From Marinitoga hydrogenitolerans DSM 16785 (lineage in GTDB: Bacteria > Thermotogota > Thermotogae > Petrotogales > Petrotogaceae), in contig NZ_FQUI01000003.1 of assembly GCF_900129175.1 (NCBI RefSeq), forward strand, positions 1 through 64,000: 64,000 nucleotides of DNA, read 5' to 3'. Below, in pieces: positions 16,145-24,731 of the stretch. The notes under the pieces are model-generated. The model ran no database searches. It was not told where the DNA came from and saw only the letters and a program-made list of their open reading frames with translations. The position numbers and the translations under genes are program-made. The stretch's first letter is position 1; every line of letters starts with the position of its first letter.

Positions 16145-16822
16145 TTATGCAGCGTGTACAATTTCACCGTCTTCTATCCTTATAATTTTATCACAATATT
16201 TTGAAATAACAAGTGTATTATGTGAAATCATTAAAGTGGTTATATTAAGTTCTTTGTTTATTCTTAATGTTAATTCCATAATTTTTTCAGTAACTCTTGG
16301 ATCTAAAGCAGCAGTATGTTCATCTAATAATAACAATTTTGGTTTAGACATAGTTGCCAGTATTAAGGCAAGAGCCTGTTTTTGTCCACCAGACAATTCT
16401 TTTACTTTTGTATTCAATCTTTTTTCTAACCCCATATCTAATCTTTTTAATAAGTCTAAGGAAGGTAATTTTCCGAATTTAAAAAATCTTAAACCTTTTT
16501 TTGCACCTAAAATTAAATTTTCTTTTATGGTTAAATCAGGAAATACACCCATGTCAGGATTTTGATATACAATACTAATCATTTTTGAAAGTTGAAAGGG
16601 TGTAGCGTTATTCATATTTTTATTATTTATTATATAATCGCCTTTTAAGGGTTTTACCAATCCCATTAAAACTTTGAATAGGGTAGATTTGCCTGCCCCA
16701 TTAGAACCAATAATTGTAATAAAATCTCCACTATTTATTTTCAAATTAAAATTCTTTAAACCAATTTTTTCATTGGTTTTTCCGTGGTTGTAAATGACAG
16801 TGATATTTTTGAGTTCAACCAT
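16145..16822 (-). CDS. ABC transporter ATPase (TrpZ/COG1101-like)
   Basis: A 225-residue ATP-binding subunit. Walker A is GSNGAGKST (39-47), the signature is LSGGQKQ (143-149), Walker B is LLLLDEHTAALD (163-174), and the switch His is in ISHNTLV. The LSGGQKQALALILATM pattern is typical of the ATPase that pairs with COG2984 binding proteins and COG4120 permeases (TrpXYZ-type importers). AGGTG precedes the ATG. The first 67 bases overlap the end of the permease gene in another frame, which suggests translational coupling. Confidence 0.93.
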   Translation of the reverse strand: MVELKNITVIYNHGKTNEKIGLKNFNLKINSGDFITIIGSNGAGKSTLFKVLMGLVKPLKGDYIINNKNMNNATPFQLSKMISIVYQNPDMGVFPDLTIKENLILGAKKGLRFFKFGKLPSLDLLKRLDMGLEKRLNTKVKELSGGQKQALALILATMSKPKLLLLDEHTAALDPRVTEKIMELTLRINKELNITTLMISHNTLVISKYCDKIIRIEDGEIVHAA

Positions 16823-17745
16823 TTTTTCACCTCCGAATTTCTTAAAGATATTACAATTATTATAAACAATGCAGTTGCTAATTTTAGGTCACTTGCTTTG
16901 AACCCTATATTATATCCGTATTTTATAACCATGCTTATTATAACTTGATATAATATCCCACCAATAAGAGGGGCAGGGATTTTTAATAAGAAATCACTTT
17001 TAAAAACAATTTCTCCTAAAATGACAGCAGCTAATCCCGTAACTAACATACCCTGTCCCATATTTACATCTGAAAAACCGGCATAAATAGAAAATAAGCC
17101 ACCGCTTATACCAACTAAAAAATTTCCTATAGATAGACCTAAAATACTTATAATATCAGGATTTACACCTATTGTTAAAACACCTTGCTTGTTTGAACCA
17201 AATGCTCTTAATAATGTTCCCAATTCTGTTTTAAGAAATAAATAATATAATAAAAATATAAGAATAGTTATAAAGGATAATTTTAAAAGAGCATAGGTTT
17301 CAAATGGATTAACAAATGAAAATGAAGCATCTTTTCCTAATGTGACATTATTATTATTTTCTAATAAAAAATCTAATTTTGTTCCAGAAAGATTTACAGA
17401 TGATTCCACTGATGTTTTTGGTAAAGATAAATTTGGCCCATTCATTATTCTAATATTTATCGAATAAAGCATAATCATTACCAAAATACTTGCAAGCAAG
17501 GGATTTATTTTTGCTTTAGTATGAATTAACCCTGTAAAAAAACCAGAAATACCGGCAAATATTCCACCAATTAATAGTGCGAAAATCCAATGAATATTAT
17601 TGTGTAATAATATAACAGTTATTGATCCGCCTAAAACATAGGAACCATCTGTTGTTAAATCTGGAGTGTCTATAATCTTAAAGGTAGTAAATACACCGAG
17701 AGACAGTATGGCCAATATTATACCTTGTTCAATAATTTCGATCAT
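16756..17745 (-). CDS. ABC transporter permease (TrpY/COG4120-like)
   Basis: A 329-residue inner-membrane permease with about nine hydrophobic segments. It has the family glycines and the loop TPDLTTDGSYVLGGSITVILL after the first membrane segment. It forms the channel for the binding protein and ATPase on either side. The C-terminal 22 residues are encoded in the overlap with the ATPase gene, are charged, and have no hydrophobic character. They may be a readthrough tail. It starts 4 bp after the binding-protein stop codon, with a GAGGTGA site overlapping that stop. Confidence 0.93.
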   Translation of the reverse strand: MIEIIEQGIILAILSLGVFTTFKIIDTPDLTTDGSYVLGGSITVILLHNNIHWIFALLIGGIFAGISGFFTGLIHTKAKINPLLASILVMIMLYSINIRIMNGPNLSLPKTSVESSVNLSGTKLDFLLENNNNVTLGKDASFSFVNPFETYALLKLSFITILIFLLYYLFLKTELGTLLRAFGSNKQGVLTIGVNPDIISILGLSIGNFLVGISGGLFSIYAGFSDVNMGQGMLVTGLAAVILGEIVFKSDFLLKIPAPLIGGILYQVIISMVIKYGYNIGFKASDLKLATALFIIIVISLRNSEVKKWLNSKISLSFTTTEKPMKKLV

Positions 17746-17749
17746 ATAT

Positions 17750-18685
17750 TCACCTCACAATAGTATCGGCAACATTTAAAAGTGACTCTGGAATGTCAAT
17801 ATTAAATCTTTTAGCAGATTTTAAATTTATTAATAAATTCAACGCACTCATATCCATGGTTTTAGACTCTAAATCTGAAGGGTTTTTTCCATCTATAATT
17901 TCATTTGCCATTTTACCAGTTTCTAAACCTAATGAGTAATAGTCAAAGCCAAAGCCGATAACGCTTTTTGCTTGTTTAGCTAGTTCAATATCTCCAGAAA
18001 TAGAAGGGATAGAATTATCATTAAGTATTTTAGACACACTTTCCATTGAAGAAGCAAGGAGATTGTCTGTGAAAATATATACAACATCAATATCTTTTAT
18101 TTTTGTATTTAACGAAGTTATCATCTCAGAAGATGTTGTTCCTGGGATTTCTATTATATTTAAATTCAAATCTTTTGCAAATTTTTTTGATAATTCCAAT
18201 AATGTTTTTGAATTTTGTTCTCCGGGATTAAAAATAATTCCAACATTATGAGCTTTTGGAAAAACCTTTTTCAATAATGACAAATGAACATTTACAGGAA
18301 GAAGATCGCTTAAACCAACGATATTTCCTTCGTTTTTTCCAAATCTTTTTATTAAACCAGCACTAATAGGATCAGTTACAGCCGAAAATATTAAAGGCTT
18401 ATCTTTAATAGTATTAGCAGCAGCTTGTGCGCTTGGTGTAGTTATTGCAATTATAATATCTGCAGAATTTTTAAATTCTTGAGCAATAGAGACAGCATTT
18501 TGATATGACCCTTGAGCATTTTGAAAAACTATTTTAACCTCAGGATGCTTTTCTTTAATAGTTTTAATAATAGCGTCTTTTACCTGATTTAAAGCTGGAT
18601 GATCTACAATTTGTGTAATACCAACTGTTAGAGAAAATCCTGTTAAAGTAACTAATAATACTACTAATAACGCCAACTTTTTCAT
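17750..18685 (-). CDS. ABC transporter substrate-binding protein (COG2984, TrpX-like)
   Basis: A 311-residue periplasmic binding protein with a signal peptide (MKKLALLVVLLVTLTGFS, cleaved near residue 18-19). There is no lipobox cysteine, so it is free in the periplasm or held by the toga. The mature start VGITQIVDHPALNQVKDAI and the FAVTDPISAGL-like stretch (SAVTDPISAGLIKRFGKNEGNIVG) are typical of the COG2984 family, several members of which import tryptophan or tyrosine. The leader peptide upstream carries four Tyr codons and one Trp codon, which points to an aromatic amino acid, most likely tyrosine. GGAGGTG precedes the ATG. Confidence 0.92.
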   Translation of the reverse strand: MKKLALLVVLLVTLTGFSLTVGITQIVDHPALNQVKDAIIKTIKEKHPEVKIVFQNAQGSYQNAVSIAQEFKNSADIIIAITTPSAQAAANTIKDKPLIFSAVTDPISAGLIKRFGKNEGNIVGLSDLLPVNVHLSLLKKVFPKAHNVGIIFNPGEQNSKTLLELSKKFAKDLNLNIIEIPGTTSSEMITSLNTKIKDIDVVYIFTDNLLASSMESVSKILNDNSIPSISGDIELAKQAKSVIGFGFDYYSLGLETGKMANEIIDGKNPSDLESKTMDMSALNLLINLKSAKRFNIDIPESLLNVADTIVR

Positions 18686-18740
18686 AATAACACCTCCAGA
18701 ATTTTTATGTTAGATTTATGTTAGAAAATTTTTTTTAAAT

Positions 18741-18772
18741 AAAAAAAGGTGGATGCCATTTGGCATCCACCT
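18741..18772 (-). terminator. Attenuator terminator upstream of the aromatic amino acid ABC operon
   Basis: On the minus strand AGGTGGATGCCA (18772-18761), loop AA, TGGCATCCACCT (18758-18747), then seven U. It lies between the leader peptide stop codon (18788) and the binding-protein start (18685), so it controls entry into the operon. Confidence 0.95.
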
Positions 18773-18787
18773 GCATTAACCTCACAC

Positions 18788-18898
18788 CTAAACAAATATG
18801 ACAAAAGAGGCATGGAGGTCATCTTTGTGGATGCCCTTACCATACCAATAATAATAGCTATTTATATTTTTAATTTGAAAAATTTTATTAATACTCAT
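18788..18898 (-). CDS. Leader peptide with Tyr-Tyr-Tyr-Trp-Tyr (transcription attenuation)
   Basis: A 36-codon open frame on the minus strand: ATG at 18898, TAG at 18790-18788, preceded by GGGGTG 6 nt upstream. Codons 15-19 are TAT TAT TAT TGG TAT (18856-18842). It starts about 30 bp after a consensus promoter and is followed 15 nt after the stop by a terminator. I infer a regulatory leader of the trp/his type: slow decoding of Tyr codons would favour the antiterminator. The peptide itself has no recognisable fold. Confidence 0.88.
   Translation of the reverse strand: MSINKIFQIKNINSYYYWYGKGIHKDDLHASFVIFV
18809..18846 (-). promoter_or_regulatory. Leader hairpin and antiterminator segment (Tyr leader)
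   Basis: On the minus strand GGTATGG (18846-18840) can pair with CCATGCC (18815-18809), seven pairs with one G-U. The 5' arm begins in the Trp18 and Tyr19 codons. The loop holds GGGCATCCAC (18836-18827), nearly identical to the terminator 3' arm. Nine of its bases can pair with the terminator 5' arm (18770-18762). A ribosome stalled on the Tyr codons would cover the hairpin base and leave this segment free to disrupt the terminator. Confidence 0.8.
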
Positions 18899-18928
18899 AA
18901 TATACACCCCTAAAATAAATTTGAATAT

Positions 18929-18957
18929 ATTGTATCATATGTTACATTGTATGTCAA
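18929..18957 (-). promoter_or_regulatory. Promoter of the leader and ABC operon
   Basis: On the minus strand TTGACA (18952-18957), 17 bp, TACAAT (18929-18934), 30 bp ahead of the leader start codon. Confidence 0.9.
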
Positions 18958-18971
18958 GAGGTATTTAAATT

Positions 18972-20654
18972 TTATTTTATCCACATAGTTTCGTAAGGTT
19001 TTAAATAAATGATTAATTCATTATTTTTTGTTTCTATTTCTTTATTAGAGAGTAAATCAAAAGGTCTTTCAGATAATGTATTTTCTATATTTATTAGAAC
19101 TTTTTCATTTGAAACATTTGTTAAAATTAAAATTTTTTCATCTTCATACTCTCTAATAAAAGAAAAAACTCTATTGTCTAAAAATAAAACTTTTTGAATT
19201 CCTTTAGGATTAAATGCTTTATGATTTGTTCTAATTTTAAGCATATTTTTCATTGCATTAAAAATTCTATATCTTAATGAATTTGGATCATTTATTTCTT
19301 TTTCCAATTTGGCATAATCTAATTTTTCTCTGTTAATACTTCTATTCATACCTGTTATTTTTACGCCTTCGTAATAATTTCTTGAACCAAGTAAGCTATG
19401 AATATATATGCCAGGAACGCCTTTCATAGACGAAGCTATAGCATAAGCTGAAACAAATTTTTTTATATTTAAATCCATAGTTTCATTTTTTTCGTATAAT
19501 GCATCGAAATAATTTATATTCAATTCATATGGAGATTTAGTGCCATCTGGATTACTTTTATAAGACACTAAACCTCTATTTTTTAATGTGTGTTCAACTA
19601 AGTAATCAACTTCTTCGTCTTTTAAAATTCCTTTTGCAGGCATTAGCCCTATTCCGTCGTGTGAAGCTAAAAAATTAAAAAATGTAGTTTTATCACTTGG
19701 AGTTTCCAAAGTATTTGCCCATTGTGATATGTATTTAGCATTTTTTGATAAAAAAGAGTGTAAAACAAGTGGAGGTAATGAAAAATTATAAACCATTTGT
19801 GCTTCATTGTAACCATTGCCAAAATATGAAATATTTTCTTTGTGAGGTACATTTGTTTCTGTAATTAAAATAACATTTTTTGCTGTAAGATTAAGAATAT
19901 CTCTAAATAGTTGTATCATTATATGCGTTTGTTTTAAATGAATACATGAAGTTCCAACCTCTTTCCATAAATAGCCAATAGCATCTAATCTAATTAATTT
20001 TGCGCCCTTTTTTGCATAAAATAATAATATTTCTACAATTTCTAAAAATAGATTTTCTGATTTATAATTTAAATCAATCTGATCTTCGCTAAAGGTAGTC
20101 CATATATGTTTTTTCCCTTCGTTGGTTTCGTATACGTGTAATAAAGGTAATGCCCTTGGCCTTGTGACGTATTTTAGTTCATCAACAGGTTCCTGCTCAA
20201 TAAAATAATCTTTAAATTTCGGATTTCCTTTTAAATATTCTTGAAACCATTTGCTTGATTTTGAAATATGATTAATAACGGCATCGAACATCAGATTATA
20301 ATCTTTAGATAATCTTTCAATGTCACTCCAATCACCTAATTCTGGATTTACTTTCTTATAATCAATTACAGAAAATCCATCATCTGATGAATATGGAAAA
20401 AAAGGTAATATATGAACGGTGTTAATAATACCTTTAACATGGTCATTTAAAAATTTATGCAATGTTTGTAATGGTTTTTCTCCATCTCTTTTTATAGAAT
20501 CACCATATGTAATTAAAATAACATCCTTCTCTGTTAAATTTATTTCCTTATCAGAAATTTTGTATTTTTCTATTAAATTCATTAGTTTATTATAAAGAAC
20601 ATCTGCATTTTCTGTATATAAAAACTTTAACTTATCATATATATTTTGAATCAT
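18972..20654 (-). CDS. GH13 sugar phosphorylase (sucrose / glucosylglycerate phosphorylase type)
   Basis: A 560-residue cytoplasmic enzyme of glycoside hydrolase family 13, subfamily 18 style. Residues are numbered from the ATG at 20654: FDAVINHIS (D124), nucleophile D224 (LIRLDAIGYLWK), acid/base E266 (ITETNVPH) and D333 (LASHDGIG). The subfamily splits alpha-glucosides with phosphate to give glucose 1-phosphate. Substrates include sucrose, sucrose 6-phosphate and glucosylglycerate, which I cannot separate here. The start follows GAGGTG by 6 nt; an earlier frame start overlaps the regulator. It closes the sugar transporter-RpiR operon, which fits uptake then phosphorolysis. Confidence 0.9.
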   Translation of the reverse strand: MIQNIYDKLKFLYTENADVLYNKLMNLIEKYKISDKEINLTEKDVILITYGDSIKRDGEKPLQTLHKFLNDHVKGIINTVHILPFFPYSSDDGFSVIDYKKVNPELGDWSDIERLSKDYNLMFDAVINHISKSSKWFQEYLKGNPKFKDYFIEQEPVDELKYVTRPRALPLLHVYETNEGKKHIWTTFSEDQIDLNYKSENLFLEIVEILLFYAKKGAKLIRLDAIGYLWKEVGTSCIHLKQTHIMIQLFRDILNLTAKNVILITETNVPHKENISYFGNGYNEAQMVYNFSLPPLVLHSFLSKNAKYISQWANTLETPSDKTTFFNFLASHDGIGLMPAKGILKDEEVDYLVEHTLKNRGLVSYKSNPDGTKSPYELNINYFDALYEKNETMDLNIKKFVSAYAIASSMKGVPGIYIHSLLGSRNYYEGVKITGMNRSINREKLDYAKLEKEINDPNSLRYRIFNAMKNMLKIRTNHKAFNPKGIQKVLFLDNRVFSFIREYEDEKILILTNVSNEKVLINIENTLSERPFDLLSNKEIETKNNELIIYLKPYETMWIK

Positions 20655-20670
20655 TGGAAACACCTCTATT

Positions 20671-21477
20671 TCAAAATTTCTTTGGTTTAATAACATTTTT
20701 TAGCTTGTCAAAATGTTCATCGTTGAATTTTTTAGAAACAACCAGATTATATAATAATTCTATTATATACATTTCGCCTATTCTATCATGGGTAAATTCA
20801 TTTTCAGAAGGATCACTTGGTGTAGTATATACCACTTCATCAGCGACCAAACTTAAAGGAGAATCAACACCTGATGTTATAGCTATTGTATGAGCACCGG
20901 CATCTTTAGCTATTTGAGTAGATTTAAAAACATCTCTAATATAGCCAGAATGGCTAATTGATATAACAGTGTCTTCTTCGTTTAAATTAGCTCCAACAAT
21001 AACCTGCATATGTGGATCAGAATATGCTGCAGTAGGTAATCCTAAAGCAGCAAATTTCAAAGAACTATCAAGAGCTACAGGAAAGGATCTTCCAACGGCA
21101 AAAAATATTAATTTCTTTGATTTTAAAATTCTTTCTGCAATTTTATTTAGTAATTCTTTATTTAAATTTTGATATATAATATTTAAGCTATTACAAATTT
21201 TGTTATGAAAATGAGAAAACAAATCCTCTTTTTTGGAAGTATCTAATGGTGGTTCTGATAATTCTTTAGCAAGTAAAATTTTGAATTCTTGATAACCAGT
21301 AAAACCCAATTTTTTAATTACTCTGTATACAGTAGTTTCACTTACTTCAGACCAATTAGCCAATTCTGTTATGCTATAATGTATAACATCAGGAGCTCTT
21401 TCTATAATATAATCGGCAACCTTCTTTTCCCTTTTTGTTAATGAGTTATAAATTCCTTTGATTTTGTTAATTATCAT
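20671..21477 (-). CDS. RpiR-family transcriptional regulator
   Basis: A 268-residue regulator. Residues 1-75 are the RpiR helix-turn-helix (SLTKREKKVADYIIERAPDV, then ELANWSEVSETTVYRVIKKLGFTGYQEFK). Residues 110-240 are a SIS sugar-phosphate-binding domain (KLIFFAVGRSFPVALDSS, VISISHSGYIRDVFKSTQIAKDAGAHTIAITS). It probably responds to a sugar phosphate from the transported glycoside. The ATG at 21477 follows AGAGGTG; a GTG three codons earlier is less well placed. It lies between the permease and the phosphorylase, 16 bp ahead of the latter. A long palindrome at the operon promoter is a candidate operator. Confidence 0.94.
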   Translation of the reverse strand: MIINKIKGIYNSLTKREKKVADYIIERAPDVIHYSITELANWSEVSETTVYRVIKKLGFTGYQEFKILLAKELSEPPLDTSKKEDLFSHFHNKICNSLNIIYQNLNKELLNKIAERILKSKKLIFFAVGRSFPVALDSSLKFAALGLPTAAYSDPHMQVIVGANLNEEDTVISISHSGYIRDVFKSTQIAKDAGAHTIAITSGVDSPLSLVADEVVYTTPSDPSENEFTHDRIGEMYIIELLYNLVVSKKFNDEHFDKLKNVIKPKKF

Positions 21478-21489
21478 AATATTCACCTC

Positions 21490-22461
21490 TTATTCTTTTA
21501 CCCCTCCAGCAGTCAAACCACCTGTTAAATATTTTTCCATCATCATAAATAGAGCAACTACTGGTATAGCTGTTACTACAGAAGCAGCCATCATTTTTGC
21601 CCATATAGCATGTTCAGAATTAAAGATTTCATTTAAACCTAAAGGCAAAGTATAAAATTCCGGGAAAGGTCTTACAAAAATAGATGCAAATAAAAATTCA
21701 TTCCATGCTATCATAAAAGCATAAATATATACAGTAATTATAGCAGGTAAAGATAAAGGAATTATTATTTTTGTGATAACACCCATTCGTGTTGTGCCAT
21801 CTATAATAGCAGCTTCCTCAATAGATCTTGGAATTGTTCTAAAATAATTTCCAAGCATATATAAGGAAACAGGTATTGTTTGAACAATATAGATAATAAA
21901 TAAAGCTATAGCTGATTTAAATCCTGAAGAAGTAAGGCCAATTTTTACAAAAATTTGATATAATGGAACTGCTAATATTGTACCTCCAAAAAGATAAACA
22001 ATCAACACACCACGTTGAATAGTTCCTCTTCCTTTGAAATCTATTCTACTAAAAGCATATGCTCCGAAAATAGAAAGTATCAAACTTACCAAAGCACTTA
22101 AACCTGCAATTACCAAACTATTTCTAAAAAATCTTAGAAATGGGAAGGATTCCTTTTTTCTTTGAGCTGTAATTTGAGATAATACTGCTTCTTGCTGCTC
22201 TTTAGGTAACGTTTTTATTATTTCAAGTAATTGTTGTTGTTCATTACTTAATTCTTCACGAAGTGATTTTTTAAATCCTAAAAGTATAGCATATGTTTCA
22301 AGAGTGGGTCTCTCTGGTATGATTCCAGGTTCAAAAGCATCAGTATCATATCTAAAAGATACAGATAACATCCAGGCAAAAGGATAAGTAATAAAAACAA
22401 CCAATAATGTAATTAAAAACCAAAAAATAAAAGTTCTTAAAAAGCTTTTTTTCTTTACCAT
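21490..22461 (-). CDS. Sugar ABC transporter permease (MalG-like)
   Basis: A 323-residue inner-membrane permease with six membrane segments. The EAA loop is EEAAIIDGTTRMGVITKIIIPLSLPA. It ends in GGLTAGGVKE, as MalG-type permeases do. An unusual feature is a hydrophilic Glu/Gln-rich stretch of about 40 residues after the first membrane segment (LREELSNEQQQLLEIIKTLP, continuing to KKESFPFLR) that would lie outside the membrane. It overlaps the preceding permease gene by 7 bp. No ATPase is in the operon, so a shared MsmX-type ATPase elsewhere must energise it. Confidence 0.94.
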   Translation of the reverse strand: MVKKKSFLRTFIFWFLITLLVVFITYPFAWMLSVSFRYDTDAFEPGIIPERPTLETYAILLGFKKSLREELSNEQQQLLEIIKTLPKEQQEAVLSQITAQRKKESFPFLRFFRNSLVIAGLSALVSLILSIFGAYAFSRIDFKGRGTIQRGVLIVYLFGGTILAVPLYQIFVKIGLTSSGFKSAIALFIIYIVQTIPVSLYMLGNYFRTIPRSIEEAAIIDGTTRMGVITKIIIPLSLPAIITVYIYAFMIAWNEFLFASIFVRPFPEFYTLPLGLNEIFNSEHAIWAKMMAASVVTAIPVVALFMMMEKYLTGGLTAGGVKE

Positions 22462-23321
22462 TTTAACACCTTCTTTACATAGAAGCCAATTAATGATATC
22501 ATTATTATAAATAAAATTGTAGCAATCGCTGCAGCAACACCTTGTTCAGGGATTCCAGAAAAAGCTTTTTCATAAATGTATATGGGTAAAGTATTTGCGA
22601 ATTTAGACATAAGATAAACTTCATCGAATTTATAAAAATTCCATATACCCCTTAGCAATGCAACAGAAGCAATAACAAAATATAATTCTGGTAATGTTAT
22701 GTGTAAAAATTTTTGCCAGTTAGTAGCTCCATCTATTTCAGCAGCTTCGTAATAATCTGTAGGGATAGATTGTAATCGTGATAATAACATTAAGTATACA
22801 AATGGAAAGTTTCGCCAAATATTGAATACAGAAACAACCCAAAAAGCATTGTTTGGGTTATTAACAAAATCATTTCCTGGATCCATTCCAAAAACAGCTA
22901 AAATTTTCATTAATGGTCCATCAATAGGTAAGAAAATATATTTCCAGGCAAACACAATTGCAATTAATGGAGTGACATATGGTAATAACAATAGAGCTCT
23001 AACAAAGCCTCTTCCAGGGAATTCTCTATTCATTAATAGAGCCACGCCTAAACCTAAAAGAATACTTCCAATAACGGTAGTAAGTGTGAACAATATAGTA
23101 ATACCAAATGATTTCCAGAATGAAGAATCTCCAAGTATTTCGACATAATTTTGTAATCCTACAAACCTATTTGGGGCATCTGAAATAGATACCTCAAAAA
23201 AACTTAAATAAATATTATAAATAACGGGGTATAAAATTAATAAAGCAATAAGTATAACAGTCGGCAAAACCAGTTTCCATCCGAACCTTGCGTCTTTTTC
23301 TTTTAAAGAAATTGCAGGCAT
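22455..23321 (-). CDS. Sugar ABC transporter permease (MalF-like)
   Basis: A 288-residue inner-membrane permease with six membrane segments and the EAA loop EAAEIDGATNWQKFLHITLPEL, partner of the downstream MalG-like subunit. The N-terminal KEDARFGWKLVLPTVILIALLILYP-type segment is normal for the family. A terminator-like hairpin stands between this gene and the binding-protein gene upstream, so it may be expressed at a lower level. GGAGGT precedes the ATG. Confidence 0.94.
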   Translation of the reverse strand: MPAISLKEKDARFGWKLVLPTVILIALLILYPVIYNIYLSFFEVSISDAPNRFVGLQNYVEILGDSSFWKSFGITILFTLTTVIGSILLGLGVALLMNREFPGRGFVRALLLLPYVTPLIAIVFAWKYIFLPIDGPLMKILAVFGMDPGNDFVNNPNNAFWVVSVFNIWRNFPFVYLMLLSRLQSIPTDYYEAAEIDGATNWQKFLHITLPELYFVIASVALLRGIWNFYKFDEVYLMSKFANTLPIYIYEKAFSGIPEQGVAAAIATILFIIMISLIGFYVKKVLKW

Positions 23322-23344
23322 TGTAAAACCTCCTTTTTTTAAAA

Positions 23345-23371
23345 AAAGGGGGATTTTTGGAATCCCCCTTT
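23345..23371 (-). terminator. Intra-operon terminator between binding protein and permease genes
   Basis: aaagggggat/atcccccttt (23345-23354 with 23362-23371), loop ttttgga. On the minus strand it is followed by seven U. It lies in the 61-bp gap after the binding-protein gene. Partial readthrough would give more binding protein than permease, a common arrangement. Confidence 0.85.
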
Positions 23372-23382
23372 ATGAAAAATCA

Positions 23383-24663
23383 TTATTTTCCTAATACTTT
23401 TTCAGCTTCTTTTTGTGCCCACATAGCTGTTTTTTGTGGAGTCCAGTCATTTGCAAACATATAATTAATAGCTTTTCCTATAACAAAATTTGCACTCAAT
23501 TTGCTCATATCAGTTATAACCTTACCATCAATAAATTCAAATCTTTCAACAGAATCCAAAGCGGCAACAATTTCTGCGATTTTTGCTTTTCCATATCTTT
23601 TCAAAACTGAATTATCTAAGAAAGCATCACTTTCAGCAACAGATTTTCTTGTTGGATTCATCCCGCCTGGTGCCATATGTACCCAATATACATAATTCTT
23701 ATCTGACATTAAAAATTTAACAAATTTTTCAGCTTCATCTTTATTAGCATTTTTTGTTATACCTAATGCAACAACCTGCCCATAAGATGTAGGTCTTGTG
23801 TTTATCATTTTATTAGCAAAACCTGTATTTTTTACTAATTGAGGATTAAACTTATTTATTCTTCCTTTTTGAACCTCTTCAACAGCAATATCATCCATAA
23901 TATATGTTGAATAGAAAATCATAGCAGTTTCTCCATTTAAATATCCCTTTAAAGCATCTAAAACAGTTGTGAATCCAGGTTTTGAATATTTTCCTAATTC
24001 TTTGTAGAATCTAAAAGCTTCAATCATTTCAGGAGTATTAAATGTAATGTTCCCGTTTTCATCAATAGGTCTTGCGCCATTTGCTAATGCAACTTCTGTG
24101 AATACTTGTTCGGCATAAGCATCAGCCTTTTTAGGTAAGATTATACCATAAACCCCTTTTGCAGGGTTATTTAATACTTTTGCAGCTAATGCAATATTAT
24201 ACCAAGTTACAGGATCTCCGAGATCTTGAGATGCAAACATATCTTTTCTATACCATATACCTTGAACCCAAGCGTGAAATGGAATGCCATAATACTTTCC
24301 TTTGCCGTTGCTTAACAATCTTGCAGCACCATCATAAATATCGCCAAAGTCCATAATAATTTTTGTTGCTAAATCTTCATCTAAGAAGTTTTGAGAACCT
24401 AATAATAATAATGGTTCAATTCCTCCTTCTACAATATCAGGCAATGTGCCAGCGTTTTTTGCAATAGGAATTTGTTTTAACATATCATTTTCTTCTACTG
24501 GGATAACTTCCACGTCAATACCAGTTTGTGCTTTGAAAATAGTTGCTAATGCCCTAATTCTCTGCATTCTGTTCGATTCTACTTGTGTTGTCCAAAATGT
24601 AATTTTCCCAAAAACAGTAGATATCAATACCAATACCAGCATGAATACAAAAAGCTTTTTCAT
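23383..24663 (-). CDS. Sugar ABC transporter substrate-binding protein
   Basis: A 426-residue extracytoplasmic solute-binding protein, family 1. A signal peptide covers residues 1-18 (MKKLFVFMLVLVLISTVFG), with no lipobox. The core has KITFWTTQVESNRMQRIRAL, then the cluster-1 pattern GIDVEVIPVEENDMLKQIPIAKNAGTLPDI, and GETAMIFYSTYIMDDI later. It is the first gene of the operon with two permeases, an RpiR regulator and a GH13 phosphorylase. The ligand is therefore probably the alpha-glucoside that the phosphorylase cleaves. GGGGGT precedes the ATG. Confidence 0.94.
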   Translation of the reverse strand: MKKLFVFMLVLVLISTVFGKITFWTTQVESNRMQRIRALATIFKAQTGIDVEVIPVEENDMLKQIPIAKNAGTLPDIVEGGIEPLLLLGSQNFLDEDLATKIIMDFGDIYDGAARLLSNGKGKYYGIPFHAWVQGIWYRKDMFASQDLGDPVTWYNIALAAKVLNNPAKGVYGIILPKKADAYAEQVFTEVALANGARPIDENGNITFNTPEMIEAFRFYKELGKYSKPGFTTVLDALKGYLNGETAMIFYSTYIMDDIAVEEVQKGRINKFNPQLVKNTGFANKMINTRPTSYGQVVALGITKNANKDEAEKFVKFLMSDKNYVYWVHMAPGGMNPTRKSVAESDAFLDNSVLKRYGKAKIAEIVAALDSVERFEFIDGKVITDMSKLSANFVIGKAINYMFANDWTPQKTAMWAQKEAEKVLGK

Positions 24664-24703
24664 AAAAATACCCCCTTTTAGAGAATTATTTTTTTTTAAA
24701 ACA

Positions 24704-24731
24704 AATTAAAAAGAAAATTTTCTTTTTAATT
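24704..24731 (-). promoter_or_regulatory. 28-bp perfect palindrome at the sugar operon promoter
   Basis: Two 14-bp half sites, aattaaaaagaaaa and ttttctttttaatt (24704-24717 and 24718-24731), meet with no spacer. The repeat overlaps the -10 element and the start point. The centre gaaaattttc resembles operator cores reported for RpiR-family proteins. It is the likely repressor site for the RpiR protein of this operon. Confidence 0.7.

Noticed and set aside
18741-18957. T-box for tryptophan or tyrosine ahead of the ABC operon
   Set aside because: The conserved T-box bulge sequence is absent; the Tyr-run frame with its own ribosome site explains the leader better.
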